Of a stretch of 54,464 nt of DNA, positions 24,871 to 35,496 are shown piece by piece. A model generated the notes under the pieces. That model saw only the letters and a list, made by a program, of their open reading frames with translations, had not been told where the DNA came from and did no database searches. Positions within the stretch are counted from its first letter, which is position 1. Each line of letters starts with the position of its first letter. Made by a program: the position numbers and the translations under genes. The DNA lies in NCBI GenBank assembly GCA_019116805.1, contig DXAV01000050.1, forward strand, positions 1 to 54,464, written 5' to 3'. Origin of the DNA: Candidatus Bacteroides merdavium. Lineage in GTDB: Bacteria > Bacteroidota > Bacteroidia > Bacteroidales > Bacteroidaceae.

Positions 24871-26831
24871 TTGCGTTCCTCCTCTTTCTGTATTTGTTCA
24901 TACTTATACAACAAACTCAATATACGCAGAATTTCGGCCACATTCATGGCAAACGAAATGGCTCCGCGTCCCACGAAAGGTGGATTGCCGTCAAATAACT
25001 CAGGCAAGGTACTGATGCAGTGGCGTCCCATCTCATCTTCCATGCCGATGAGGTGTCTTTCGACAAATGAGATGCCACTCAGCTTATAGACACGCAGATA
25101 AGCTTCCATATAGAAGCCCAACAACCACGGCCATGCCGTTCCTTGATGATAAGCATAGTCGCGTTGCATCTGAGGTCCTACATAATTCGGATTGTAACCA
25201 CCACTCTTCGGACTCAGTGTACGAAGTCCCTTCGGAGTGAGCAGTTCCTTGGTCACAATGTCCAGTACCTGCCGTTTTTGTACACGATCCAACGGAGAAT
25301 AATCAAAAGCAACGGTAAAGATCATATTCGGGCGAACGCTCCAGTCCATCATATAGCCGTCCACATAATCGAACAAATAGCCATATTCATTGCGGAACAC
25401 TTCGACGAACGATTTACCTGTTATTTCAGCCTGAGCGTCAAGTACACCAGCCATCGCTTCGTTACCGGCATCGCGTGCCATATCACCCACAAAGCGCAGG
25501 GCGTTGTACCAAAGTGCGTTTATCTCGACAACATATCCCGTACGCGGAACTACCGGACGTCCGTTAGCCATTGAGTTCATCCAGGTCACAGGATGTTCCG
25601 TACCGTTGGTATAAAGCAATCCGTTGTCATGCAAGAACAAGTTGTCGTGCTTACGACCACGGATATATTCCAGCAAGTCTTCCAAAAGCTGGCCGTACAT
25701 TTGGCGGCAGCGTTCACGAGAGGTAAACTTAGCATACTGTTGCAAGCACCAGATGGCCCACAACAATACGTCGGGATGCTCCATTTCGTAAATTTTGTAT
25801 GTATAAGCCTCGCCGCTCATATATTGACGCAAAGCCTTTTCGGCAGTTTTCATCACGTCCTCAAACTCGTTCTGCTCGTCGATGGCCAAGGTCAAGCCGG
25901 GCAAAGCAATGAACAAATCGCGAGCACGACATTTGAACCAAGGATATCCAGCCAACACATAGTGTTCACCACCCTGCTTGTTGTGGAACTGATGTGCAGA
26001 GTTTTTCAAACAGTGGAAAAAGCTATCACGCGGAGTACGATCGGCCACTTCTGTCTCGAACACATGTTTCAGTTTTCGTGTATCCGTTTCTGAGATACCG
26101 GCAGAAAACACTATGCTCTCTCCTTTTTTTATATCCACTTCAAAATAGCCAGGCACATAAAGATCTTCATTGAAATCGTAACCACGTTCCTGTTCCTTGG
26201 AATATTCAATACCCCTATACCAGTCAGGTTGAAAATGGAACTCGTTCTTTTTGTTCAGCTGCATGAACAATTCCGGATATCCAGGATACATACAGGTCTT
26301 GATACCATTCTCCACCAGTTGATAGTCACGACTGGCTTGAGGATTTTCATGTGTGTACTCACGCACGCTACGAAATGCCAGGAAAGGCCGAAAACGCAAT
26401 GTCGTTGCCGAATGGGCATCCACTAATGTGTAACGTATCAGAATACGGCTCTCATGGTGTACAAAAATCTTTTCCTTGCGAAGGATCACGCCACCCACAC
26501 GATAAGTCGTAGCCGGGATGTGCTCACAATCAAACTCACGGATGTATTTGTGTCCGTTGGGACTGAAATGATTGCCCTGATATTTGTGCAATCCCAGATT
26601 GAACTCTGCACCGTGCTGAATTACCGTTTCGTCCAAAGAAGAAAGTAGCACATGGTTTTCATCGTCTAGATTGGGAACTGGTATCACCAACAGACCATGA
26701 TATTTGCGTGTGTTACAATCCACAATCGTTGTAGAATGATAGGCGCCTGATTTGTTTGTACGGAGTATCTCACGAGGGAGAGACTCTTCCAAATTAATCA
26801 TCAGCGTCTTGTCAAATCGTAAATAACTCAT
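24867..26831 (-). CDS. Glycogen debranching enzyme (GH133 amylo-alpha-1,6-glucosidase)
   Basis: A 654-residue enzyme. An N-terminal beta domain (about 1-255, 'LPREILRTNKSGAYHSTTI', 'NTRKYHGLLVIPVPN') precedes an (alpha/alpha)6 barrel ('AGYPWFKCRARDLFIALPG', 'TGYVVEINALWYNALRF', 'GGYNPNYVGPQMQRDYAYHQ'). It removes alpha-1,6 branch stubs from glycogen. The usual TWMD signature reads TWMN here (Asn419); I recall the Asp as catalytic in eukaryotic debranching enzymes, so the change is worth checking, though it may be normal in this clade. It is the first gene of the operon, with a promoter at 26904-26933. Confidence 0.92.
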   Translation of the reverse strand: MSYLRFDKTLMINLEESLPREILRTNKSGAYHSTTIVDCNTRKYHGLLVIPVPNLDDENHVLLSSLDETVIQHGAEFNLGLHKYQGNHFSPNGHKYIREFDCEHIPATTYRVGGVILRKEKIFVHHESRILIRYTLVDAHSATTLRFRPFLAFRSVREYTHENPQASRDYQLVENGIKTCMYPGYPELFMQLNKKNEFHFQPDWYRGIEYSKEQERGYDFNEDLYVPGYFEVDIKKGESIVFSAGISETDTRKLKHVFETEVADRTPRDSFFHCLKNSAHQFHNKQGGEHYVLAGYPWFKCRARDLFIALPGLTLAIDEQNEFEDVMKTAEKALRQYMSGEAYTYKIYEMEHPDVLLWAIWCLQQYAKFTSRERCRQMYGQLLEDLLEYIRGRKHDNLFLHDNGLLYTNGTEHPVTWMNSMANGRPVVPRTGYVVEINALWYNALRFVGDMARDAGNEAMAGVLDAQAEITGKSFVEVFRNEYGYLFDYVDGYMMDWSVRPNMIFTVAFDYSPLDRVQKRQVLDIVTKELLTPKGLRTLSPKSGGYNPNYVGPQMQRDYAYHQGTAWPWLLGFYMEAYLRVYKLSGISFVERHLIGMEDEMGRHCISTLPELFDGNPPFVGRGAISFAMNVAEILRILSLLYKYEQIQKEEERK

Positions 26832-26880
26832 AGTTGTGCATTATTTAAATTAAAGGTTAAAAACTCAGGTTCATTATGCG

Positions 26881-26896
26881 CTACAGCTATCTGTAG
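26881..26896. promoter_or_regulatory. Small palindrome in the leader of the glycogen operon
   Basis: CTACAG, four bases, then CTGTAG. It lies about 50-65 bases upstream of the GH133 start and downstream of the -7 box, where a repressor or leader hairpin could act. No regulator is identified. Confidence 0.3.
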
Positions 26897-26903
26897 CAAT
26901 GCC

Positions 26904-26933
26904 CAAAAATACAAATTAATGTATATACCCAAA
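26904..26933 (-). promoter_or_regulatory. Promoter of the GH133-GT4-GH57 operon
   Basis: On the minus strand TTTG (26930-26933), 18 bases, then TATTTTTG (26904-26911). The predicted leader is about 65 bases. Confidence 0.6.
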
Positions 26934-27029
26934 ATAAAAAAAGCGTTTTTTTTCGCTTTTTGAGTAAATAATTGTAGTATTGCAACCAATTAGCATGTAG
27001 CATCTGTCAAAAAGCAAATTGAGGACCTA

Positions 27030-27716
27030 ATGAAACGAGACTTACAACGAATTTTTCTGGCAGCAGTTATTCCTCTTTTCTTTCTATTCATCCTGTATAT
27101 GTTGAAGATTTTGGAAGTCGGAATGGGCTGGGATTTCACCCATTTGGGTATCTATCCTCAGGAAAAACAAGGGATATTCGGCATCTTTGCCCACCCACTT
27201 GTACACAGCAGCTTCAAACATCTAGCAGCCAATACGTTCCCCCTCTTCTTCTTGTCGTGGTGTCTTTTTTACTTTTATCGGGACATCGCTCCCTATATAT
27301 TTTTCTTAATCTGGATAGGAGGTGGCATTTTCACCTTCGTCTTCGGAAAAAGCGGATGGCACATCGGCTCCAGTGGACTCATTTATGGACTGGCTTTCTT
27401 TCTATTCTTCAGTGGTATCTTCCGCAAACATGTACCACTCATCGCTCTCTCTCTGTTAATCACGTTCCTCTATGGCGGATTGGTATGGAACATGTTTCCT
27501 CAGTTTGCAAAAATCACCACATCTTGGGAAGGACACATGGGTGGAGCCATAGCAGGCATGTTATGTGCGGTCGGGTTCATAAAATACGGCCCACAACGTC
27601 CCGATCCCTTTGCCAATGAAACGGACGAAGAAGAAAACCTGCCAGAAAATATCGATTCGAACGAAGAAGAGCCTTGTACAACAGAGACGAAAAGACCAAA
27701 CAATCCGGATATTTAG
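27030..27716 (+). CDS. Rhomboid-family intramembrane serine protease
   Basis: A 228-residue polytopic membrane protease that cuts transmembrane segments of other proteins. The catalytic dyad is Ser115 in 'HIGSSGLIYG' (GxSG motif) and His169 in 'WEGHMGGAIAG'. The conserved HxxxN of helix 2 is also present (His64 and Asn68, 'HLAANTF'). Six hydrophobic segments cover residues 8-183. A hydrophilic acidic tail follows (EETDEEENLPEN region). Substrates are unknown. It lies divergently from the glycogen operon and 141 bases upstream of trkH on the same strand. Confidence 0.92.
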   Translation: MKRDLQRIFLAAVIPLFFLFILYMLKILEVGMGWDFTHLGIYPQEKQGIFGIFAHPLVHSSFKHLAANTFPLFFLSWCLFYFYRDIAPYIFFLIWIGGGIFTFVFGKSGWHIGSSGLIYGLAFFLFFSGIFRKHVPLIALSLLITFLYGGLVWNMFPQFAKITTSWEGHMGGAIAGMLCAVGFIKYGPQRPDPFANETDEEENLPENIDSNEEEPCTTETKRPNNPDI

Positions 27717-27857
27717 GCAGAATAGCACTCACTTCCGTTGATTTTCACGACAAAAAGTTGTTTAATTCACCATACAAGCTTATTTTTGCCCAACAAAACA
27801 ACGGGAAAGTATCATTCCTCACCGACATAAGGATATTATCAAAGCGTACCAAGAAAT

Positions 27858-29363
27858 ATGGAAGGGTTTATTGCCGAAACATTATATAACCAATCGAAGC
27901 GAAAAAACAGTCTTATCAACAAAAAAATCATCGCACGGGTGCTGGGCATCCTGCTGTTCGTGGAAACCATCATGTTCCTGGTTTGCGCACTGGTATCGTG
28001 GATATATAAGGAAAAAGAAACATTCACTTTCCTCCAAACAGCTGGTATAAATACTCTTGTGGGCATTATCCTAATTTTATTGAGCCGTGGTGCCGAACGC
28101 AAGATGAGTAAACGCGACGGCTACTGCATAGCCAGCCTGGCTTGGGTATTATTCTCCGCCTTCGGCATGCTCCCTTTCTATCTAAGTGGTAGTGTGGACA
28201 GCATCTGTAATGCCTTTTTTGAGACAATGTCAGGGTTTACCACTACAGGAGCCACCATTATGGATAATATAGACGCCCAATCACACGGTATCCTCTTTTG
28301 GCGCAGCCTTACCCAATGGATAGGCGGATTAGGTATTGTCTGTTTTGCCCTTGCCATTCTGCCTATATTCAATGAAGGGAACATGCAATTATTCACAGCT
28401 GAAGCCACAGGTGTCACCCATCACAAAATCCACCCGAAAATAAGCATCATGGTGAAATGGATATGGGGCGTATATCTGGCACTCACTATTGCAGCAACCA
28501 TTTTGCTCTATCTGGGAGGGATGAATTGGTTTGATGCCGTCTGTCATGCGTTCGCCACTACTGCCACAGGCGGATACTCCACCAAACAGGCAAGCATCGC
28601 CTACTGGAACTCTCCTTTTATTGAATATGTCGTTTCGTTCTTTATGATCGTCTCCAGCTTCAACTTCGCCCTATTCTATCTGCTCATCAAAGGGAAAGTT
28701 TCAAAAATCTTCCGCGATGAAGAATTGAAATGGTTCATCTGTTCCATCTTCTTGCTCACTTTCATCATTGCCGCCTCATTGGTGGTTTACAATAACTACG
28801 GTATTGAAGAAGCGTTCCGCAAGTCACTCTTCCAGGTAGCAAGCATCCACACTTCCTGCGGATTTGGTACGGACGATTATAATCTGTGGCCTCCGTTCAC
28901 ATGGATATTACTGATATTTGCCATGCTGGCGGGAGGATGTACCGGTTCAACGGCTGGTGGAATCAAGAATCTTCGACTGATGATTATGGCCAAAGGCATT
29001 CGGAATAATTTCAGAAAATTGCTGCATCCCAATGCTGTGCTTCCCGTACGAGTAAACAAACAAGCTACCGCATCCGGCACTGTAATGGCCGTGGCATTCT
29101 TCATCAGTTTATATATGATTATCATCCTGGTAAGCTGGTTGATTTTAATGTTTCTGGGAGTAGGCTTCGAAGAAGCCTTCAGTACCGTTGTCTCAAGTAT
29201 CGGCAATGTAGGCCCCGGCTTGGGCGACTACGGACCTGCTTTCTCATGGAACGCAATGCCAGACGCCGCAAAATGGCTCCTTTCGTTCCTCATGCTGATA
29301 GGCCGTCTGGAAATGTTTTGCGTGTTGCTGTTGTTCTATCCCAGCTTCTGGAAGAATCGGTAG
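27858..29363 (+). CDS. trkH: TrkH-family potassium uptake membrane subunit
   Basis: A 501-residue ion-translocating protein with the four selectivity-filter loops of TrkH/KtrB: 'MSGFTTTGAT', 'ATTATGGYST', 'ASIHTSCGFGT' and 'SSIGNVGPGLG'. Each carries the filter glycine, so a working pore is likely. The length is normal. TrkH needs a cytoplasmic NAD/ATP-binding partner (TrkA), which is not in the window; in Bacteroides it is often adjacent, so its absence here is noted. The first 18 residues are polar and unlike TrkH; no later start codon fits better. A Crp-like regulator gene follows after 156 bases. Confidence 0.92.
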   Translation: MEGFIAETLYNQSKRKNSLINKKIIARVLGILLFVETIMFLVCALVSWIYKEKETFTFLQTAGINTLVGIILILLSRGAERKMSKRDGYCIASLAWVLFSAFGMLPFYLSGSVDSICNAFFETMSGFTTTGATIMDNIDAQSHGILFWRSLTQWIGGLGIVCFALAILPIFNEGNMQLFTAEATGVTHHKIHPKISIMVKWIWGVYLALTIAATILLYLGGMNWFDAVCHAFATTATGGYSTKQASIAYWNSPFIEYVVSFFMIVSSFNFALFYLLIKGKVSKIFRDEELKWFICSIFLLTFIIAASLVVYNNYGIEEAFRKSLFQVASIHTSCGFGTDDYNLWPPFTWILLIFAMLAGGCTGSTAGGIKNLRLMIMAKGIRNNFRKLLHPNAVLPVRVNKQATASGTVMAVAFFISLYMIIILVSWLILMFLGVGFEEAFSTVVSSIGNVGPGLGDYGPAFSWNAMPDAAKWLLSFLMLIGRLEMFCVLLLFYPSFWKNR

Positions 29364-29489
29364 AACGATATAATCGGGACTTCGACCGCCATTCTGTGGC
29401 AGAAGAGAACGGGGCTGAATAGCATATTAAGAAATAATAAAAAAAACAAAAAGGGAAGCCGATAAAAGGCCACAGCCACCAATAATGAC

Positions 29490-29497
29490 TATTTTTG
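29490..29497 (+). promoter_or_regulatory. Candidate -7 box for the Crp/Fnr regulator
   Basis: TATTTTTG lies 22 bases before the ATG at 29520; no TTTG at -33 is seen. Confidence 0.45.
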
Positions 29498-29519
29498 TTT
29501 CAAACGGAAAGAGACTTTT

Positions 29520-30185
29520 ATGAATACAATATTCGATACATTATTGCAGCTTCCCCTCTTCCAAGGACTGGCTATGGAAGACTTCACCTGTATTCTGGAA
29601 AAGGTAAAATTACATTTTGCCAAACAAAAAGCCGGAGAAATCCTCGCACAGGATGGTATGCCATGCGACAGACTGATATTTATCCTCAATGGAAACATTG
29701 CCATGACCACTACTTCCGTTGACAGCCGCTATAGCCTGACAGAATATTTTGAAGCTCCTTATCTGATCGAATCCCAGTCTCTATTCGGACTCTATACCAC
29801 TTATTCGGCCAAATATACAGCTACAACCCTCGTAAACAGCATCAGTATCGACAAGACATCCATCCTGAACGAACTGCTAAAGTATGATATATTCCGGCTC
29901 AACTACCTGAATATGGTCAGTAGTCAGCTGCAAATTCTTAGTAAAAGCATCTGGAGTCCGATGCCCGACAAGGTGGAGGCACGTATCTGCTATTTCATAC
30001 GCACACACCTAAAACGAATACAAGGTACCAAATCACTGAAAATAAAAATGGAAGACCTAGCTACCATAGTGAACGACACACGCAACGGTGTCTCGAAAGC
30101 CTTGAATGGTATGCAAGATAAAGGACTGCTGGAACTGCACCGCGGAGAAATCGTCATTCCAGCAGCCGAAAAGTTATTTGCCTGA
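29520..30185 (+). CDS. Crp/Fnr-family transcriptional regulator
   Basis: A 221-residue protein with an N-terminal cyclic-nucleotide-binding-type beta barrel (about 10-125; 'GEILAQDGMPCDRLIFILNG') and a C-terminal winged helix (about 145-215; 'MEDLATIVNDTRNGVSKALN', then 'MQDKGLLELHRGEIVI'). The phosphate-binding RxS signature of true cAMP receptors is not seen, and there is no N-terminal cysteine cluster of the FNR type, so the signal it senses is unknown. Its own target is not apparent. It ends 12 bases inside the 3' end of the convergent SGNH hydrolase gene. Confidence 0.85.
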   Translation: MNTIFDTLLQLPLFQGLAMEDFTCILEKVKLHFAKQKAGEILAQDGMPCDRLIFILNGNIAMTTTSVDSRYSLTEYFEAPYLIESQSLFGLYTTYSAKYTATTLVNSISIDKTSILNELLKYDIFRLNYLNMVSSQLQILSKSIWSPMPDKVEARICYFIRTHLKRIQGTKSLKIKMEDLATIVNDTRNGVSKALNGMQDKGLLELHRGEIVIPAAEKLFA

Positions 30186-30896
30186 CCCACTGCCCAGCAC
30201 TTCTGTCAGCACTTTCTTGATCAAAGGTTCCATTACTCGATAGCCTTCCAACGTGGGATGCACGCCGTCCTTCGAATAGGTTGCGTCGAGCGAACGTCCG
30301 TCATCAGCCAACAAAGCGTGATAATAATCTACATAAGGCAAGCCCTGTTCGTCAGCATAGGCAGCTATACGCTTGTTCAGGGCGGCAATCTTCTGCGGAG
30401 CGTCCGTGATGGTCTTGTTCCAGCCGAATGAAGCAGCCGGCAACACAGAGGTCAGAACCACCTTAATACCATTGGCACGCGCCAGCTCCACCATCGAAAC
30501 AATGTTTCCAAATGTATATTCCTCCACATAAGGCCCTGTATTTTCGGCCACATCGTTCGTGCCGGCATTGATAACCACCACTTCAGGTTTCAGTTTGATA
30601 ACGTCCTCGCGAAAACGCAACAGAAACTGATAGGAGGTTTGTCCGCTGATGCCACGTCCCACGTATCCGTTCTCCTCGAAGAACTTCCCATCAATCCGTA
30701 CCCATCCTTCCGTGATGGAGTTTCCCATAAAGACTACCCTGCCTTTGACTGCACTACCTTGTTCCTGCTGCAACACACGGTTGCTTTCAGCGTAGCGTTT
30801 CAGATTTGCAAAATCCTTGTTCTGTGCATTGCACACGGCCATTCCCTGCATCAACAACAGAAAAACACAGGCCCCTAAATAAAACCTATTCTTCAT
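30174..30896 (-). CDS. Secreted SGNH/GDSL-family hydrolase
   Basis: A 240-residue exported esterase-type enzyme. A signal peptide covers residues 1-24 (LLLMQGMAVCNAQ). The SGNH blocks are in order: block I 'FMGNSITEGW' with nucleophile Ser60, block II Gly in 'GISGQTSYQF', block III Asn in 'NAGTNDVAENTG', and block V Asp/His in 'KDGVHPTLEGY'. Such enzymes in gut Bacteroides often remove acetyl or acyl groups from carbohydrates, but the substrate cannot be read here. Its 3' end overlaps the convergent regulator gene by 12 bases, with no terminator between them. It lies 108 bases downstream of guaA, separated by a terminator. Confidence 0.9.
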   Translation of the reverse strand: MKNRFYLGACVFLLLMQGMAVCNAQNKDFANLKRYAESNRVLQQEQGSAVKGRVVFMGNSITEGWVRIDGKFFEENGYVGRGISGQTSYQFLLRFREDVIKLKPEVVVINAGTNDVAENTGPYVEEYTFGNIVSMVELARANGIKVVLTSVLPAASFGWNKTITDAPQKIAALNKRIAAYADEQGLPYVDYYHALLADDGRSLDATYSKDGVHPTLEGYRVMEPLIKKVLTEVLGSGSGK

Positions 30897-30912
30897 TGTA
30901 AAATCAGTCTAT

Positions 30913-30974
30913 AAAAAAGCACAGACAACGCAGGGATGCGGATGCTTCCGAACAGCCCGTGATGCCTGTGCTTT
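30913..30974 (-). terminator. Terminator after guaA
   Basis: AAAGCACAG (30916-30924) pairs with CTGTGCTTT (30966-30974), with further GCGGATGC/GC-rich pairing inside. An A-run at 30913-30918 gives the T-run on the minus strand. Confidence 0.7.
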
Positions 30975-31004
30975 CTCTATTTTTAGAATAAAATTATCTG
31001 AAGT

Positions 31005-32558
<1,554 letters not shown>

Positions 32559-32605
32559 ATATGTGTCTATTGATAAAATGATTGTTTCAAGTTTGATTGA
32601 TTGTG

Positions 32606-32636
32606 CAAAAATAGTGAAAGGCGAAAGCAATACAAA
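32606..32636 (-). promoter_or_regulatory. guaA promoter P1
   Basis: On the minus strand TTTG (32633-32636), 19 bases, then TATTTTTG (32606-32613): an exact match to the Bacteroidetes consensus. The predicted leader is about 40 bases. Confidence 0.7.
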
Positions 32637-32684
32637 ATAAGCCCGCTTATTTTTATTGCTGAGCCGCATCCTATTTTCGTGCAA

Positions 32685-32716
32685 CAAAAATAGTGAAAGG
32701 TGAGCGCATAGGCAAA
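32685..32716 (-). promoter_or_regulatory. guaA promoter P2 (copy of P1)
   Basis: On the minus strand TTTG (32713-32716), 20 bases, then TATTTTTG (32685-32692). The bases around it, CAAAAATAGTGAAAGG on the plus strand, repeat those of P1 79 bases away. Confidence 0.6.
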
Positions 32717-32789
32717 TGAAAACGAAGTTTTTAATTAGCCCATACCCCACCGCCTCTTGTTGCTCAGTTACATTATAGTCCCCAAAACA

Positions 32790-33335
32790 TTACATCGGAG
32801 ATTTCATTGCTTTCCATTCTTCTTTAGTCAACAATGTAAAATGTTCCGTCCGAATGTCTCCTAATGGAGAAGTCTTGCCTTCCTCTGTATGATGAAATTT
32901 AAAACCACATTTATCCATCACTCTACGCGATTTGATATTTCCGTCATAATGACCACACCAAACTCTTTTAATATCAAGTTCATCAAAGCAGCGTATTAAC
33001 AGACGGTTTACAGCCTCCGGTATGAGTCCCTGTCCCCAAAAAGGAACACCGATCCAGTATCCAATCTCTGCATCCCCCTCTTCCATCTCTGCACTGTGTA
33101 AACCATCACTAAACATAATACCTACACTACCAATCGGTTCATTGGTTTCCTTCAGTACTACAGCATATGTTTCCGGAGCAGAAAAAATATCACGTATTAC
33201 CTCCCTACTGTTTTCAATTGACGTATGCGGCGGCCAACCAGCAATTGGACCTATAGCCGGATTTTGCGCATACTTATAAAGCGATTCTGCATCATCTTCT
33301 GTCCACCGTCGAAGTATAAGTCTCTCAGTTTCCAT
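32790..33335 (-). CDS. GNAT-family N-acetyltransferase (RimJ/RimL type)
   Basis: A 181-residue acetyltransferase that moves an acetyl group from acetyl-CoA to an amine. The N-terminus 'METERLILRRWTEDD' and the later 'IGYWIGVPFWGQGLIPEAVN' (acetyl-CoA pyrophosphate loop region) and 'RVMDKCGFKFHHTEEG' are typical of the RimL-like group, which acts on ribosomal protein N-termini or on small molecules. The substrate is unknown. I start at 33335 because the family begins there; an in-frame ATG at 33395 would add 20 residues. A 22-bp repeat array lies upstream (33443-33574), between this gene and pfp. Confidence 0.82.
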   Translation of the reverse strand: METERLILRRWTEDDAESLYKYAQNPAIGPIAGWPPHTSIENSREVIRDIFSAPETYAVVLKETNEPIGSVGIMFSDGLHSAEMEEGDAEIGYWIGVPFWGQGLIPEAVNRLLIRCFDELDIKRVWCGHYDGNIKSRRVMDKCGFKFHHTEEGKTSPLGDIRTEHFTLLTKEEWKAMKSPM

Positions 33336-33442
33336 AAACCAATCATTTGGAATGTCTTTAAAATATGATTCATTTATGCCCCTAAAGGTAAGCATTTATC
33401 TGAAAAAATCTTTCCCCAATAGATTATTTTGTAATAACACCC

Positions 33443-33574
33443 ACATTGAACCGTCAGTACAAAGGCGTTAAACCGACAGTTTAAACGGAGTAAACTGACG
33501 GTTTAAACGGATTAAACTGGCAGTTTAAAGCCATTAAACTGAGAGTTTATTCCGGATAAACTAAAATAAACTGC
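33443..33574. repeat. Array of six 22-bp imperfectly palindromic tandem repeats
   Basis: Six head-to-tail units of exactly 22 bases start at 33443, 33465, 33487, 33509, 33531 and 33553. The middle four are closest: units read like GGAG-TAAACTGACGGTTTAAAC and GGAT-TAAACTGGCAGTTTAAAG. Each has a palindromic core AAACTG-N-CAGTTTA, so each could fold or bind a dimeric protein. The first and last units are worn (the first keeps ACCGTCAGT; the last keeps ATAAACT twice). Confidence 0.85.
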
Positions 33575-33635
33575 TACACATCTGTTTATCAACAACTTAC
33601 AATTACAGGCTCAGTGAGCGGACAGGCACAAAAAA

Positions 33636-33665
33636 AGATTGCAGGAACACAGCGTCCTGCAATCT
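33636..33665 (-). terminator. Terminator after pfp
   Basis: AGATTGCAGGA (33636-33646) pairs perfectly with TCCTGCAATCT (33655-33665). The A-run at 33630-33636 is the T-run on the minus strand. Confidence 0.9.
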
Positions 33666-33695
33666 CTTGCTTATACCTTATTATATATAGGTTTA

Positions 33696-35342
33696 TTATT
33701 TAGCTTGCTCCAGCTGCAATGTCTTGGTAGGCTGGTCGCAAACTTCCGTAGGACCGAAGTACTGGATAGGACCCGGATATACGTAAGCTGTTTCCATAGC
33801 CCACTGCTCGCGCTGTGCGGCGAAAGCCTTGAAAGGTGCACCATCCAGCTTCACGAGAGCTTTCTGGATAACGGGCTTCATTTCGCCGTGACGACGCTCC
33901 ATGTTCATCATCATCGTGATGGGCACACCACCTGCAATCCACTCTTCGGCAGGAGCCGTAGTGTTGCGTACAGACGACATGTAGCCGGTCTTGCCCTCAC
34001 CAATCAGAGCGGCAGCCGTGTAACCCAACGAGTAGCAGTAGTCGGCATCGAAGTTCGACGGAGCGGCGCAACGTCCTTCGTAGCCGAAGAAGTGGTGCTG
34101 AGCGGCGAACTTGCCCACGTACTTGCCTTCTTCCTTCCAGGCAGCCAGCTTGGTGGCAACCATTTCAGAGAGCAGCTTCTCAGTTTCGATCAGCGATACC
34201 TGTACGTTGCCGTGCGGGTCGCGGTCGAGTGTCAGCTGACGGGCTACGCCTTCGGGCAGGCTGGCGTAAACAGCCGAGTTGGCCGGAGACAGCTTGCTGA
34301 TGATGTAGTCGCGCTGGTGAGACTTCTTGATGTGGGAGAACTCTTCGGCGTTGGCAGCCAGGAAGTCGTTCAGTTCAGAGATGAGTCGCTTCATAGCCGG
34401 GATGAATTCAACCAGACCTTCGGGGATGAGGACAGTACCGAAGTTGTTGCCCTGAGCGGCACGGTCGGCCACTACCTTGGCAATGTAAGTCACGATGTCG
34501 TCCAGTGACATGTCCTTAGCCTCCACTTCCTCGGAGATGATACAGATGTTGGGCTGTACCTGGAGAGCACACTCCAATGCGATGTGAGAAGCCGAACGGC
34601 CCATCAGCTTGATGAAGTGCCAGTATTTGCGTGCCGAGTTACAGTCGCGCTGGATGTTGCCGATTACTTCAGAGTAGGTCTTGCAGGCAGTGTCGAAACC
34701 GAAGCTGGTCTCGATCATGTCGTTCTTCAAGTCGCCGTCGATGGTCTTGGGGCAACCGATAACCTGTACGCCGTAGTTCTTTGCAGCATAGTATTCAGCC
34801 AGTACGCAAGCGTTCGTGTTGGAGTCGTCGCCGCCGATGATAACCAATGCCTTGATGCCCAGCTCCTTCAGGATTTCATAACCTTTCTCGAACTGATCTT
34901 CCTTCTCCAGTTTCGTACGGCCCGAGCCGATGATGTCGAAACCACCGGTGTTGCGATACTCGTCGATGATGTCGGCCGTCAGCTCCATGTAGTTGTGGTC
35001 AACCAAGCCGCCGGGGCCCAGGATGAAACCGTAGAGTTTGTTTTCGGGGTTCAGCTTCTTGATACCGTCGAACAGGCCGGAGATAACGTTGTGTCCGCCG
35101 GGAGCCTGACCACCAGAAAGGATAACGCCTACGTTCATTACAGGGAATGAAGCAGCCTCAGCAGAAGTTTCGAACTTGATGAGCGGCATGCCGTAGGTGT
35201 TGGGGAACAGCTTCTGGATAGCCTCCTGGTCGGCAACCGACTGGGTAGCCTCGCCGGCTACAGCTTTCACATGTCCTTTCAACGCCTTGGGCAACTTGGG
35301 CTGGTAAGCAGCCCTTGCGATTTGCAATGCACTTTTAGTCAT
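33696..35342 (-). CDS. pfp: Pyrophosphate-dependent 6-phosphofructokinase, long type
   Basis: A 548-residue enzyme that phosphorylates fructose 6-phosphate with pyrophosphate instead of ATP, making this glycolytic step reversible and saving ATP. The PPi-type signature is visible: '[11 protein letters not shown]' at 168-178 (GGDD, where ATP enzymes have GGDG) and '[13 protein letters not shown]' at 197-209. The nucleotide/PPi loop is '[12 protein letters not shown]'. The extra length matches the plant-like long clade. It is a single-gene unit with a terminator at 33636-33665. High expression is suggested by its regular codon choice. Divergent from the DUF3667 genes, 154 bases away. Confidence 0.95.
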   Translation of the reverse strand: MTKSALQIARAAYQPKLPKALKGHVKAVAGEATQSVADQEAIQKLFPNTYGMPLIKFETSAEAASFPVMNVGVILSGGQAPGGHNVISGLFDGIKKLNPENKLYGFILGPGGLVDHNYMELTADIIDEYRNTGGFDIIGSGRTKLEKEDQFEKGYEILKELGIKALVIIGGDDSNTNACVLAEYYAAKNYGVQVIGCPKTIDGDLKNDMIETSFGFDTACKTYSEVIGNIQRDCNSARKYWHFIKLMGRSASHIALECALQVQPNICIISEEVEAKDMSLDDIVTYIAKVVADRAAQGNNFGTVLIPEGLVEFIPAMKRLISELNDFLAANAEEFSHIKKSHQRDYIISKLSPANSAVYASLPEGVARQLTLDRDPHGNVQVSLIETEKLLSEMVATKLAAWKEEGKYVGKFAAQHHFFGYEGRCAAPSNFDADYCYSLGYTAAALIGEGKTGYMSSVRNTTAPAEEWIAGGVPITMMMNMERRHGEMKPVIQKALVKLDGAPFKAFAAQREQWAMETAYVYPGPIQYFGPTEVCDQPTKTLQLEQAK

Positions 35343-35463
35343 ATTGTACTATTTGTTTAAAGGTGAATATACTTTACCGTCTAAAGGTGGTGCAAATTTC
35401 GCTTTTTTCCCTTAGACTACATAACTTTTTTAAGTAAAACCTAAGCAACTATCACATTTTTTA

Positions 35464-35471
35464 TATTTTTG
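35464..35471 (+). promoter_or_regulatory. Candidate -7 box for the DUF3667 pair
   Basis: TATTTTTG lies 25 bases before the ATG at 35497. No TTTG is seen at -33. Confidence 0.45.
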
Positions 35472-35496
35472 CCGCCGAATAACAAACACACGCCTT

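Larger units (their letters stand above)
33336..33695. other. Intergenic region between pfp and the GNAT gene
   Basis: It holds the 22-bp repeat array (33443-33574) and the pfp terminator (33636-33665). The remaining bases around 33575-33630 carry one TTATCAACA DnaA-box variant and nothing else that I can support. Confidence 0.6.

Noticed and set aside
33443..33574. CRISPR array at the 22-bp repeats
   Set aside because: The units are contiguous with no unique spacers, the repeats are too short and variable, and no cas gene is nearby.
33639..34508. A 289-codon open frame opposite pfp, and similar long frames opposite the DUF3667 genes and the outer-membrane efflux gene
   Set aside because: All are antisense to recognisable genes and lack their own promoters or motifs.
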